A DNA stretch of 64,000 nt, from contig NZ_JAMZFT010000002.1 of the NCBI RefSeq assembly GCF_024158125.1, positions 806,001 through 870,000 on the forward strand. Reading direction: 5' to 3'. The stretch is from Futiania mangrovi. GTDB lineage: Bacteria > Pseudomonadota > Alphaproteobacteria > Futianiales > Futianiaceae. Position numbers and translations under genes: made by a program. The notes beneath the pieces are model-generated. The model searched no databases, was not told the DNA's origin, and saw only the letters and a program-made list of their open reading frames with translations. Below are positions 34,194 to 42,106 of the stretch, piece after piece. Numbering within the stretch: position 1 is the stretch's first letter; every line of letters starts with the position of its first letter.

Positions 34194-35135
34194 TCAGTAG
34201 AGCAGCAGCATGTCCGTTGACTGCTCCGCCAGCCGGGGCGTGTCAAGCGCGACAGGCACGATGTCGGTCCGCGCGGTGTCGTGGTGGTTGGTGAACAGCA
34301 GGGCGCGGTACCCCGCCTCGAAGATCGGGCGCATAACGTCGAGCCGCGTCACGCCCAGCCGGCGCAGCAATTCGTCCTTGTGCAGTTCGAAGACGAAGAA
34401 GGGCCGGTGCGTGCGCATCGTCTCCAGCGCGCCGGGCACGACCTTCGCCTCGTAGCCGTCGACGTCGACCTTCAGCAGGTCGGGCGCGGCGCCGTCGCGG
34501 GCCGCGAAGGCGTCGACGGAAATCACCTCGACCTCCGCCTCGCGCAGGGCGTCGCGGTTCTTGATGCCCTTCAGCGCGAACTTCAGCCGGCGCGTCCACG
34601 ACTCGCGGTATTCCGACGGGTCGGGCTTCGTCTCGAACATGCGGGTGCGGCTGAACCACACGGTCTTGCGGCCCTCGTCCCGGTCGGAGATGCCCGCGAG
34701 ATGCGGGTGGAAGCGGCCCGCGCACCAGGTTTCCGCGGCCGCGTGCGCCTGCATGATGTCGAGGTTCGCGGGCGTCATGTCGAAGAGGTGGACCTGCGCC
34801 GGCAATGCCTCGTAGCTCGCCGCGACGAGGCCGAAATAGCCGTTGCTCGCCCCCAGGTCGTACATGGTGCGGACGGGGAAGCGGTGGTGGACATAGCTGA
34901 TGAGCGCGGTGGTCACCGGCTCGTAGAAGTCCTGGCCATACTTCTTCATGGCGCGCGACTTCCGGTGCGCCCAGAAGTTGTAGGGAATGTGGTGGTGCCC
35001 CGGGATCTGCAGGCGGATATCGTCGCCCACGGCGATCCGCTGCGGTTTGTAGCTGCGCAGGAAGGCGGTCAGATCGCCGATGAAGGCGGCTTCGTCCGCA
35101 AACGCGGAGTGGATGCGGCTCGGGACGGGTGACAT
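34194..35135 (-). CDS. FkbM family methyltransferase (second of two)
   Basis: The 313 residues have an N-terminal helical part of about 85 residues, the SAM motif TMYDLGASNGYFGLVAASYE at about 91-110, the acidic HLFDMTPAN strand and the FkbM signature LLKVDVDGYEAKVVPGA in the C-terminal half. ATG 35135 is taken as the start; an upstream in-frame ATG would add a 39-residue Gly/Ser-rich stretch without family similarity. Translation runs into the other FkbM gene, so the pair probably modifies the same product at two positions. Confidence 0.83.
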   Translation of the reverse strand: MSPVPSRIHSAFADEAAFIGDLTAFLRSYKPQRIAVGDDIRLQIPGHHHIPYNFWAHRKSRAMKKYGQDFYEPVTTALISYVHHRFPVRTMYDLGASNGYFGLVAASYEALPAQVHLFDMTPANLDIMQAHAAAETWCAGRFHPHLAGISDRDEGRKTVWFSRTRMFETKPDPSEYRESWTRRLKFALKGIKNRDALREAEVEVISVDAFAARDGAAPDLLKVDVDGYEAKVVPGALETMRTHRPFFVFELHKDELLRRLGVTRLDVMRPIFEAGYRALLFTNHHDTARTDIVPVALDTPRLAEQSTDMLLLY

Positions 35136-35350
35136 GGCGTGGACTCCGCTTTTCGATGCCACCGGGGCGCGACAGGAAGAGAGATCGCCGCTGCCCCCTT
35201 CCGGCCGGGCGATTCCGGGAGAGACACTAGCGCCGGCGCCGGCGCCTGACAATTGCGGGAGGAGCCCGCGCCAAAGGCTCCGGTCTTTGCCGCGGCGCGG
35301 CTTTGCCGCTATGGTCCGGCGGTATCTCGATCGAGGGAGCGTGCGCGGAC

Positions 35351-35704
35351 ATGTACCGGCAGAAGATGTGGACGGGATGGGGCGGGAAGGCCTGCACGAA
35401 GGCCGTGGCGGCGCTTCTCGCGGCGGCCGTCACGCTCGGCACGGCGTCGGCGGCCTCGGTCGACGAGGGGCGCGAGATCGCGGAAGCCCGTTGCAGCATG
35501 TGCCATGCGGTCGGGCAGAGCGGGCCGAGCCCGCACCCGGAGGCGCCGCCCTTCCGCATCCTGCAGGACCGGTATGACGTGCGCCTGCTGGAAGAAGCCC
35601 TTGCGGAAGGCATGATAACCGGGCATCCGGACATGCCCGTGGTCGAACTCGACGTCGACCAGGTCGAGAGCTTCCTGCTCTATCTCGAATCGCTGGGCCA
35701 GTAG
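35351..35704 (+). CDS. Small secreted c-type cytochrome
   Basis: The 117-residue protein has an N-terminal signal peptide (to about TASAA at 31-35), one haem site CSMCH with Cys48, Cys51 and His52, and a probable distal Met in HPDMPVVEL. Periplasmic electron carrier. ATG 35351 gives the signal peptide directly. It is 46 bases ahead of an EamA permease and is not obviously part of an oxidase cluster. Confidence 0.85.
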   Translation: MYRQKMWTGWGGKACTKAVAALLAAAVTLGTASAASVDEGREIAEARCSMCHAVGQSGPSPHPEAPPFRILQDRYDVRLLEEALAEGMITGHPDMPVVELDVDQVESFLLYLESLGQ

Positions 35705-35750
35705 GCGCGTCCGCGCCAGCATCCACCCGCGGGAGGAGACGTCCGCGCCC

Positions 35751-36632
35751 ATGAGCACGCCTGCAAACCTGGCGCTGAAGGGGCTGGCCATCACCATGGC
35801 CGGCGTGGCGGTGCTCAGCCTCGACGCGCCGCTTGTCCGCCTGATCGAGGCAGATGCCTGGACCGTCGTGGCGTGGCGCAGCCTGCTGATGGCCGCGGGC
35901 TTCGCGGTGCTTGCGCTGGCCGCGGCGCCCGGCGGTTTCCTGCGCGACCTGCGCACGATGGGGCGCTGGGATGTGCTCGCTGCGGCGGCCTTCGGGGCGA
36001 GCAACGTCTTTTTCGTCGCCTCCGCCAAGCTGATCCCGGTCGCCAACCTGCTGCTCATCATCGCCACCGTGCCGCTGGCCGCGGCGGCGTTCTCGTGGGT
36101 GCTGCTGGGCGAACGGCTCCGGCTTGGAACGGGGCTTGCGATCGGGGTTGCGCTTTGCGGGATCGGGGTTCTGGTCGCGGGGGAGCTGACCCTGGGCGAC
36201 AGCCTGGCGGGTCACGGGCTGGCGCTGGCGAGCACCCTCTGTTCCGGCCTGTTCTTCACGCTGCTGCGGCGGGGCCGGGCGCGCGGAAGCGGGCCGATCC
36301 TGGCGCTCGGTGCGCTGGCGGCGGGCCTGCTGGTGCTGCCGGTGGCATGGGTTCCGGCGCTGCCGGCCGAGAGCGTGCCGTACGCACTGTTGCTGGGGCT
36401 CGGCGTGATGCCGGTCGCCTTCACGCTGATCGCGCAGGGGCCGCGCTACCTGCCGGCGACCGACGCCGCCTTCCTGATGCTGCTGGAGACCGTGCTGGGC
36501 CCGATCTGGGCGTGGATCCTGCTGACCGAGGTGCCGTCCGACAGGGTGTTGCTCGGCGGCCTCATCGTGGTTCTTGCGGTGGCGGGGCACGTCCTTTCGC
36601 TGAGGCTGCGCGGCGCACAGCCCGCCTCCTAG
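35751..36632 (+). CDS. EamA/DMT family permease
   Basis: Ten-helix metabolite transporter of 293 residues with two EamA repeats; the AWRSLLMAAGFAVLALA and LIIATVPLAAAAFSWVLLGE segments are typical of the first repeat and FLMLLETVLGPIWAWILLTE of the second. ATG 35751 follows GGGAGGAG. Its stop overlaps the convergent MDR gene by 4 bases. Substrate unknown. Confidence 0.88.
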   Translation: MSTPANLALKGLAITMAGVAVLSLDAPLVRLIEADAWTVVAWRSLLMAAGFAVLALAAAPGGFLRDLRTMGRWDVLAAAAFGASNVFFVASAKLIPVANLLLIIATVPLAAAAFSWVLLGERLRLGTGLAIGVALCGIGVLVAGELTLGDSLAGHGLALASTLCSGLFFTLLRRGRARGSGPILALGALAAGLLVLPVAWVPALPAESVPYALLLGLGVMPVAFTLIAQGPRYLPATDAAFLMLLETVLGPIWAWILLTEVPSDRVLLGGLIVVLAVAGHVLSLRLRGAQPAS

Positions 36633-37642
36633 GCCTCCTCGCCGAAGTCCACGACGATCTTTCCCGCGCCCTTGGCCTGCAGCCGATGGGCCTGCGCCAG
36701 TGTTGCGGCCGAAAGCCCTTCGAGCACGGTGTCGGCGATGGGCTGCACCCGTCCGGCGTCAGCGAGACCGGCCACCTCGGTCAGGATCTCGTGCTGGCGG
36801 ACGAGGTCCGGGGCGGCGAAGGTCGAGCGGTTGAACATGCCTTCGCCCACCAGCGTCAGGCCCTTCTGCTTCAGCACGCCGACATCGAGCGTCGTGACGT
36901 CGTCGATGTAGCCGATGCGGCCGAACGGTGCGATGCAGCGGCCGATCTGCTCCCAGGCGTGGGTATCGGTGAAGGCGGAGCCGACGACCGCAGGGGCGGG
37001 CAGCCCCGCGTCCTTCAGCTGGGCGCGCCAGTCGCCGCGATAGTCGATCACGCAGTGCGCGCCGAGCGCCCGCAGACGCTCCCCGCTTGCCGCGCTGCCC
37101 GACGTGGCGACCACGGTCGCGCCGGTGAGCGTGCGCAGAAGCTGGACGGCCAAGCGCGCCACGCCGCCGCCGCCACCGTGGACAAGGGCCACGGTTTCGG
37201 GGCCGGCATCGCGCGGCAGGCGCAGGCAGTCGAAGAACAACTCGTGCGCGGTCAGGGCCGTCAGCGGCAGGGACGCCGCCTCGGCAAAGGAGAGGCCCGC
37301 GGGCTTTGCGCCCGCGATGCGCGCGTCCACGCACTGGAGCGCGGCATTGCTGCCGGGGCGCAGGACCGAGCCCGCATACATGACCTCGTCGCCGGGGCGG
37401 AAGAGCGTGACCTCGGCGCCGACGCTCTCGACCACGCCCGCCGCGTCGAAGCCCAGAACGGCGGGCGCATCCGGCGTCGCCGGCCGCCGGGCGCGCACCT
37501 TGAGGTCGATGGGGTTGACCGAGACCGCGCGCACGCGCACCCGCAGATCGTGCGGTCCGGGTACGGGATCGGACAGGTGGAGGTCTTCGAGATATGCGGG
37601 ATCGCCCGGGGATGCAGGGCCGCGATAGCCGACAGCCTTCAT
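36629..37642 (-). CDS. Quinone oxidoreductase-like MDR alcohol dehydrogenase
   Basis: Medium-chain dehydrogenase/reductase of the zinc-independent branch. The 337 residues have the GroES-like N-terminal domain (RVRAVSVNPIDLKVR), and a Rossmann domain with VALVHGGGGGVARLAVQLL in place of the usual GxGGVG. The zinc ligands of alcohol dehydrogenases are missing. ATG 37642 starts MKAVGYRG, the standard opening. Divergent from the split decarboxylase genes, with about 195 bases between. Confidence 0.88.
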   Translation of the reverse strand: MKAVGYRGPASPGDPAYLEDLHLSDPVPGPHDLRVRVRAVSVNPIDLKVRARRPATPDAPAVLGFDAAGVVESVGAEVTLFRPGDEVMYAGSVLRPGSNAALQCVDARIAGAKPAGLSFAEAASLPLTALTAHELFFDCLRLPRDAGPETVALVHGGGGGVARLAVQLLRTLTGATVVATSGSAASGERLRALGAHCVIDYRGDWRAQLKDAGLPAPAVVGSAFTDTHAWEQIGRCIAPFGRIGYIDDVTTLDVGVLKQKGLTLVGEGMFNRSTFAAPDLVRQHEILTEVAGLADAGRVQPIADTVLEGLSAATLAQAHRLQAKGAGKIVVDFGEEA

Positions 37643-37837
37643 GTATCGCCACTCCATGCGCGCGGAAAGGTGCGGCAGCATGGCCCGCGCCACCGGTCGG
37701 GCGCAACCGGGCAGCGGCCGCATGACCGCAATGCGCGATGCGGTCTGGCGGCAGCGCGGGGGCCCGTGTTTATCCTTTCGGCCATTGTGGAATCTCCCCC
37801 CATGCCGGGAGACGATGCGAAGCCTCGGGAGGGCAGC

Positions 37838-38368
37838 GTGGCGAACGAGTTCGACTGGGCGCCGGGAGACTGGCGGCGCGATATCTTCGAGGCGTTCCGG
37901 GCCGCGGACGTGCGCCAGGTCGCCTATGTGCCCGATGCAGGCCATGCGAGCCTTATCCGCGCCTGCCATGCCGACAACGCCATGAAGGCGGTCGTGCTGA
38001 CGACCGAGGAAGAGGGCATCGGCGTGTTGGCCGGTGCACATCTCGGCGGCCAGCGCGGCGTGCTGCTGATGCAGTCGAGTGGGGTCGGCAATTGCGTCAA
38101 CACGTTCTCGCTCATCCGCAATTGCGGCTTCCCCATGGTCGCCATCGTCACCATGCGCGGCGAGTGGGGCGAGTTCAATCCGTGGCAGGTGCCCATGGGT
38201 CAGGGCACGGAAGCGGCGATGAAGGAGGGCGGGTTCGTGGTGCACCGGCTCGACCGGGCCGACGAGGTGGGGCCTGCAGTTGCGGCCGCGCTCTCCATGG
38301 CGTTCGACGGCGGCACGCCGGTCGCGCTGCTGCTGTCGCAGCGGCTGATCGGCGCAAAGAAATTCTGA
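37838..38368 (+). CDS. ThDP-dependent decarboxylase, alpha (pyrimidine-domain) subunit, ComD-like
   Basis: N-terminal half of a split ThDP decarboxylase related to sulfopyruvate or phosphonopyruvate decarboxylase. The 176 residues hold the PYR domain: QVAYVPDAGHASLI, the ThDP-activating glutamate in TTEEEGIGVLAGA, and LLMQSSGVGNCVNTFSLI. GTG 37838 follows a strong GGGAGGG; an in-frame ATG at 37802 lacks a ribosome site. The beta subunit begins 7 bases downstream. Confidence 0.85.
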   Translation: MANEFDWAPGDWRRDIFEAFRAADVRQVAYVPDAGHASLIRACHADNAMKAVVLTTEEEGIGVLAGAHLGGQRGVLLMQSSGVGNCVNTFSLIRNCGFPMVAIVTMRGEWGEFNPWQVPMGQGTEAAMKEGGFVVHRLDRADEVGPAVAAALSMAFDGGTPVALLLSQRLIGAKKF

Positions 38369-38375
38369 GGCGGAC

Positions 38376-38987
38376 ATGAGCGAGATGACGACGGCACACG
38401 GGATCGCGCGGCGGCCGCTGGTGGCGGGGCTTCTGAAGGACCGCCCCGAGGGGCTTCTGGTGGTGACGGGCCTCGGCTCGCCCACCTACGACGTGGCGGC
38501 GGCGGGCGACGATCCGCGCAACTTCTACCTCTGGGGCGCGATGGGCAGTGCCGTGACAGTGGGGCTCGGCCTCGCGCTCGCGCAGCCCGAAGGGCGCGTC
38601 CTGGTCATTACCGGCGACGGCGAGTTGCTGATGGCGCTCGGCGCGCTGGCGACCGTGGGCGTACAGGGGCCGCGCAATCTCGCGGTCTGCGTGCTCGACA
38701 ACGAGCGCTATGGCGAGACGGGCGGCCAGGCGAGCCATACCGGATCGGGCGTCGACATTCCCGCCGTGGCGACCGCTTGCGGCTTCCGCGAGGTGCGCAG
38801 CTTCGGCAAGTCCTACGACATCGAGGAGGCGCGCCGGTTCGTGCGCGAGGCCGAGGGACCGGTGCTTGCGTCGTTCAAGATTGATCCCGCGGAACAGCCG
38901 CGCGTGATGCCGCCGCGCGACGGCCACCATCTGCGCACACGCTTTCGGCAGGCGCTGCTCGGAAACGAGGCAGGCCTGACCGGTTGA
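38376..38987 (+). CDS. ThDP-dependent decarboxylase, beta (ThDP-binding) subunit, ComE-like
   Basis: C-terminal half of the split enzyme. The 203 residues contain the ThDP/Mg motif GDGELLM (about 86-92) followed 26 residues on by DNERYGETGG, and an upstream GAMGSAVTVGLGLALA helix. With the alpha subunit it would form an alpha-beta heteromer that decarboxylates a 2-oxo acid. Sulfopyruvate is the best-known substrate of the family, but phosphonopyruvate or a simple 2-oxo acid is equally possible. Confidence 0.87.
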   Translation: MSEMTTAHGIARRPLVAGLLKDRPEGLLVVTGLGSPTYDVAAAGDDPRNFYLWGAMGSAVTVGLGLALAQPEGRVLVITGDGELLMALGALATVGVQGPRNLAVCVLDNERYGETGGQASHTGSGVDIPAVATACGFREVRSFGKSYDIEEARRFVREAEGPVLASFKIDPAEQPRVMPPRDGHHLRTRFRQALLGNEAGLTG

Positions 38988-39032
38988 GCGGCAACCCGCG
39001 CCATGCGCGAGGGTGCAGCGCAGTGAAGGCTT

Positions 39033-39042
39033 GACCGCGGTC
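39033..39042. promoter_or_regulatory. Palindrome in the TRAP operon promoter region
   Basis: GACCGCGGTC is a perfect 10-base palindrome set in TTGACCGCGGTCGA (39031-39044), which also differs from an FNR-type box by one base. It overlaps a possible TTGACC -35. It lies 102 bases before the dctP start. Confidence 0.35.
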
Positions 39043-39143
39043 GAGGGGCCAGACACCCTAGGGCCACAAAGCGGCGGGGACACGAAGCCCCGTCTTGGGG
39101 TGGCCGCAATGGCTGCCAGGGAGCTTCAAGCAGGGAGACATCG

Positions 39144-40118
39144 ATGCGCAAGCTTTTCGCGAGCATGGTCGTTGCCAGCACGGCCGTCGGCTTTGCCATG
39201 GCGGCACACGCCGAAACCTGGGACATGCCGACCCCCTATCCGGAAGGCAACTACCTGACGAAGAACGTGATCCAGTTCGCCCAGGACGTGAAGGAAATGT
39301 CCGGCGGCAAGCTCGAGATCACGGTTCATTCCGGCGCGTCGCTGTTCAAGATGCCGGAGATCAAGCGCGCCGTGCGCACCGGCCAGGCGCAGATCGGCGA
39401 GATCCTGCTGTCGGCCTACGGCAACGAGAACGCGATCTTCGAGGTTGACGGCGTGCCGTTCCTCGCCGCGGGCTTCGACAATGCCGAGAAGCTGTGGAAG
39501 GCGCAGAAGCCGATCCTGGCAGAGGTGCTGGCCGAGGAAGGCCTGATGCCGCTGTTCACAGGCGTCTGGCCGGGCCAGGGCCTGTACAACCAGGCCGAGA
39601 TCGAGAGCCTCGACGCCATGCAGGGCGTGAAGTTCCGCGCCTACAACGCGGCGACCTCGCGGCTTGCCGAGCTCATGGGCGCGGTGCCGACCACGGTGCA
39701 GTACGCGGAAGTGCCGCAGGCGTTCTCCACGGGCGTCGTCAGCGCGATGCTGACCTCGGCCACGACCGGCGTGGACGTCAAGTCCTGGGACTTCCTCAAG
39801 GTCTTCTACACGACCGACGCCATGCACCCGAAGAACCTCGTCTTCGTGAACAAGGCGGCCTTCGACGGCCTCGACAAGGACGTGCAGAACGCCCTCCTCG
39901 AGGCCGCGGCCAAGGCCGAGGCACGGGTCTGGGCGCAGGCGCGCGAGGAAGGCGCCAAGGCCGCCAAGACGCTCGCCGACAACGGCATGACCGTGAAGGC
40001 GCCGGGCGACAAGCTGCAGTCCGAACTGCAGGAGATCGGCGCCCAGATGACCAAGGAGTGGGTCGAGAAGGCCGGCGCGCGCGGCCAGAAGCTGATCGAC
40101 GCCTACAACGCGATGTAA
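39144..40118 (+). CDS. dctP: TRAP transporter solute-binding protein (DctP type)
   Basis: Periplasmic receptor of a tripartite ATP-independent transporter for organic acids. The 324 residues have a cleavable signal peptide (cleavage after MAAHA near residue 23) and the DctP fold. The segment EMSGGKLEITVHSGASLFK is typical, as is the RAYNAATSRLAELMGAVP helix that carries the conserved carboxylate-binding arginine. It heads a DctP-DctQ-DctM-HyuA-HyuB run on the plus strand. Confidence 0.92.
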   Translation: MRKLFASMVVASTAVGFAMAAHAETWDMPTPYPEGNYLTKNVIQFAQDVKEMSGGKLEITVHSGASLFKMPEIKRAVRTGQAQIGEILLSAYGNENAIFEVDGVPFLAAGFDNAEKLWKAQKPILAEVLAEEGLMPLFTGVWPGQGLYNQAEIESLDAMQGVKFRAYNAATSRLAELMGAVPTTVQYAEVPQAFSTGVVSAMLTSATTGVDVKSWDFLKVFYTTDAMHPKNLVFVNKAAFDGLDKDVQNALLEAAAKAEARVWAQAREEGAKAAKTLADNGMTVKAPGDKLQSELQEIGAQMTKEWVEKAGARGQKLIDAYNAM

Positions 40119-40202
40119 TCCATCGGACCGCCGGGGGCGCGCCATCCATGAGCCGGGTGGCGCGCCCTTCCCATTGGCTTGGCTAGGGGGTGGACCGCAG
40201 GG

Positions 40203-40748
40203 ATGCGCACACTTCGCTTGGGCCTCGACCTCGCGTACAAGGCTTGCGGCGTCCTCGCGGCGATCGCGCTGGCCATGATCGCGGCGCTGATGCTGGCCCA
40301 GATCATCGGACGCTTCTTCAATGTGCTGGTGCCGGGCGTCAACGAGGCCGCGGCCTTCCTTCTCGCCGCGACGAGCTTCCTCGCGCTTGCCTATTCCTTC
40401 CGGGCGGGCAGCCACATCCGCGTCTCGCTGTTCCTGCACTATCTGCCGGACGGCGTGCGCCGGTTCGCCGACCTCGCCGGGGTGGCGCTGGGCGTGGCGC
40501 TGATGGCCTATTTCACCTGGTACACGTGGCGCCTCGTGGCCGACTCGATCCGTTTCAAGGAAGTGTCGGACGGTCTGCTCGCCATCCCGCTGTGGATCCC
40601 GCAAGGCGCCATGCTGTTGGGCCTCCTCATGCTGACGATCGCGCTTGTGGAGGAGTTCTTCCACATCCTCACGGGCGGCGTGCCGAGCTTCGACGATTCG
40701 CAAGACGTGGTGCTGCGCGACGAAGACGACGCAGCCGACCAGATATAG
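40203..40748 (+). CDS. dctQ: TRAP transporter small permease (DctQ type)
   Basis: Four-helix membrane subunit of 181 residues. Helices are visible at about 15-37, 48-66, 88-107 and 128-150, and the typical EFF-type glutamate-rich turn follows the last. ATG 40203 follows the dctP stop by 84 bases. Ends with an acidic cytoplasmic tail. Followed by dctM after 13 bases. Confidence 0.9.
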   Translation: MRTLRLGLDLAYKACGVLAAIALAMIAALMLAQIIGRFFNVLVPGVNEAAAFLLAATSFLALAYSFRAGSHIRVSLFLHYLPDGVRRFADLAGVALGVALMAYFTWYTWRLVADSIRFKEVSDGLLAIPLWIPQGAMLLGLLMLTIALVEEFFHILTGGVPSFDDSQDVVLRDEDDAADQI

Positions 40749-40761
40749 GACCGGGCGCCCC

Positions 40762-42069
40762 GTGGACATCGCAACGCAATCCATCATCCTCATCGGCGTC
40801 CTGTTCCTGCTGCTGGGCGGCGGGTTCTGGGTCGCCATGTCGCTGGCGACCGTCGGGCTGCTCAGCATCGGGCTGTTTTCGAGCGCGCCGCCGGGCCTCA
40901 TCATGTCCACGAGCGTGTGGGGCGCCACCGCGACCTGGACGCTCGCCTCCCTGCCGCTGTTCGTCTGGATGGGGGAGATCCTGTTCCGCACGAAACTGTC
41001 GGAAGACATGTTCCAGGGCCTGGCCCCGTGGATGGGGCGGCTGCCGGGCCGCCTGATCCATGTGAACATCCTCGGCTGTGCGGTGTTCGCCGCGGTCAGC
41101 GGCAGTTCGGCGGCAACCGCCATGACGGTCGGCAAGATGTCGATCCCGGAACTTGCGCGCCGCGGCTATGACGAGAAGCTGATCATCGGCTCGCTCGCCG
41201 GTTCGGGCACGCTCGGCCTGCTGATCCCGCCGTCGATCATCCTGATCGTCTACGGCGTCTCGGCAGAGGTCTCCATCGTCCAGTTGTTCATCGCGGGCAT
41301 CCTTCCGGGCGTCATGGTCGCGCTGCTGTTCATGGGCTACACGGGTGTCTGGTCGATCCTGCGCCCGGAGAAGGTGCCGGCCTACGACTTCAAGATGAGC
41401 TTCCTGGAGAAGCTGTCGGCATCGCGCCGCCTGATCCCGGTCATGCTGCTGATCGCGTTCGTGATCGGCTCGATCTATCAGGGCTGGGCGACGGCGACCG
41501 AGGCGGCGGCCTTCGGCGTGGCGGGCGCGCTGGTGCTGTCGGCGGTCACGGGCTCGCTGACGTGGAAGAGCTTTTCCGAAAGCCTGATGGGCGCGACGCG
41601 CACCTCCTGCATGATCGTGTTCATCATCGCGGGCGCGGCGTTCCTGTCGACGGCCATGGGCTTCACGGGCATTCCGCGCGCGCTGGCAGAGTTCATCCGC
41701 GACATGGAGCTGTCGCCCTACACCCTGCTGATCGCGCTGACCGTGCTGTTCGTGGTGCTGGGGTGCTTCCTGGACGGCATTTCGGTGGTGGTGCTGACGA
41801 CGGCGGTGATCCTGCCGATGGTCGAGGCCGCGGAGATCGATCTCCTGTGGTTCGGCATCTATGTCGTGCTGGTGGTCGAGATGAGCCAGATCACGCCGCC
41901 GGTCGGGTTCAACCTGTTCGTGCTGCAGGGACTTACGGGGCGGAACATCCTCTATATCGCCTATGCGGCGCTGCCGTTCTTCTTCCTAATGGTGGCGGCG
42001 GTGGTGATCCTGATCCTCTTCCCGGAAATCGCGACCTGGCTTCCGGCACAGGCGACGGCCCGGCCCTGA
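40762..42069 (+). CDS. dctM: TRAP transporter large permease (DctM type)
   Basis: Twelve-helix transport subunit of 435 residues. The GTG at 40762 gives the normal N-terminus (DIATQSIILIGVLFLLL). Conserved DctM segments are CAVFAAVSGSSAATAMTVG, SGTLGLLIPPSIILIVYG and the C-terminal EMSQITPPVGFNLFVLQG. Substrate is set by the binding protein. Linked downstream to hyuA. Confidence 0.92.
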   Translation: MDIATQSIILIGVLFLLLGGGFWVAMSLATVGLLSIGLFSSAPPGLIMSTSVWGATATWTLASLPLFVWMGEILFRTKLSEDMFQGLAPWMGRLPGRLIHVNILGCAVFAAVSGSSAATAMTVGKMSIPELARRGYDEKLIIGSLAGSGTLGLLIPPSIILIVYGVSAEVSIVQLFIAGILPGVMVALLFMGYTGVWSILRPEKVPAYDFKMSFLEKLSASRRLIPVMLLIAFVIGSIYQGWATATEAAAFGVAGALVLSAVTGSLTWKSFSESLMGATRTSCMIVFIIAGAAFLSTAMGFTGIPRALAEFIRDMELSPYTLLIALTVLFVVLGCFLDGISVVVLTTAVILPMVEAAEIDLLWFGIYVVLVVEMSQITPPVGFNLFVLQGLTGRNILYIAYAALPFFFLMVAAVVILILFPEIATWLPAQATARP

Positions 42070-42106
42070 GGAGACGGCAACAAGCGCACATGCAGGAGTA
42101 CGAGGG

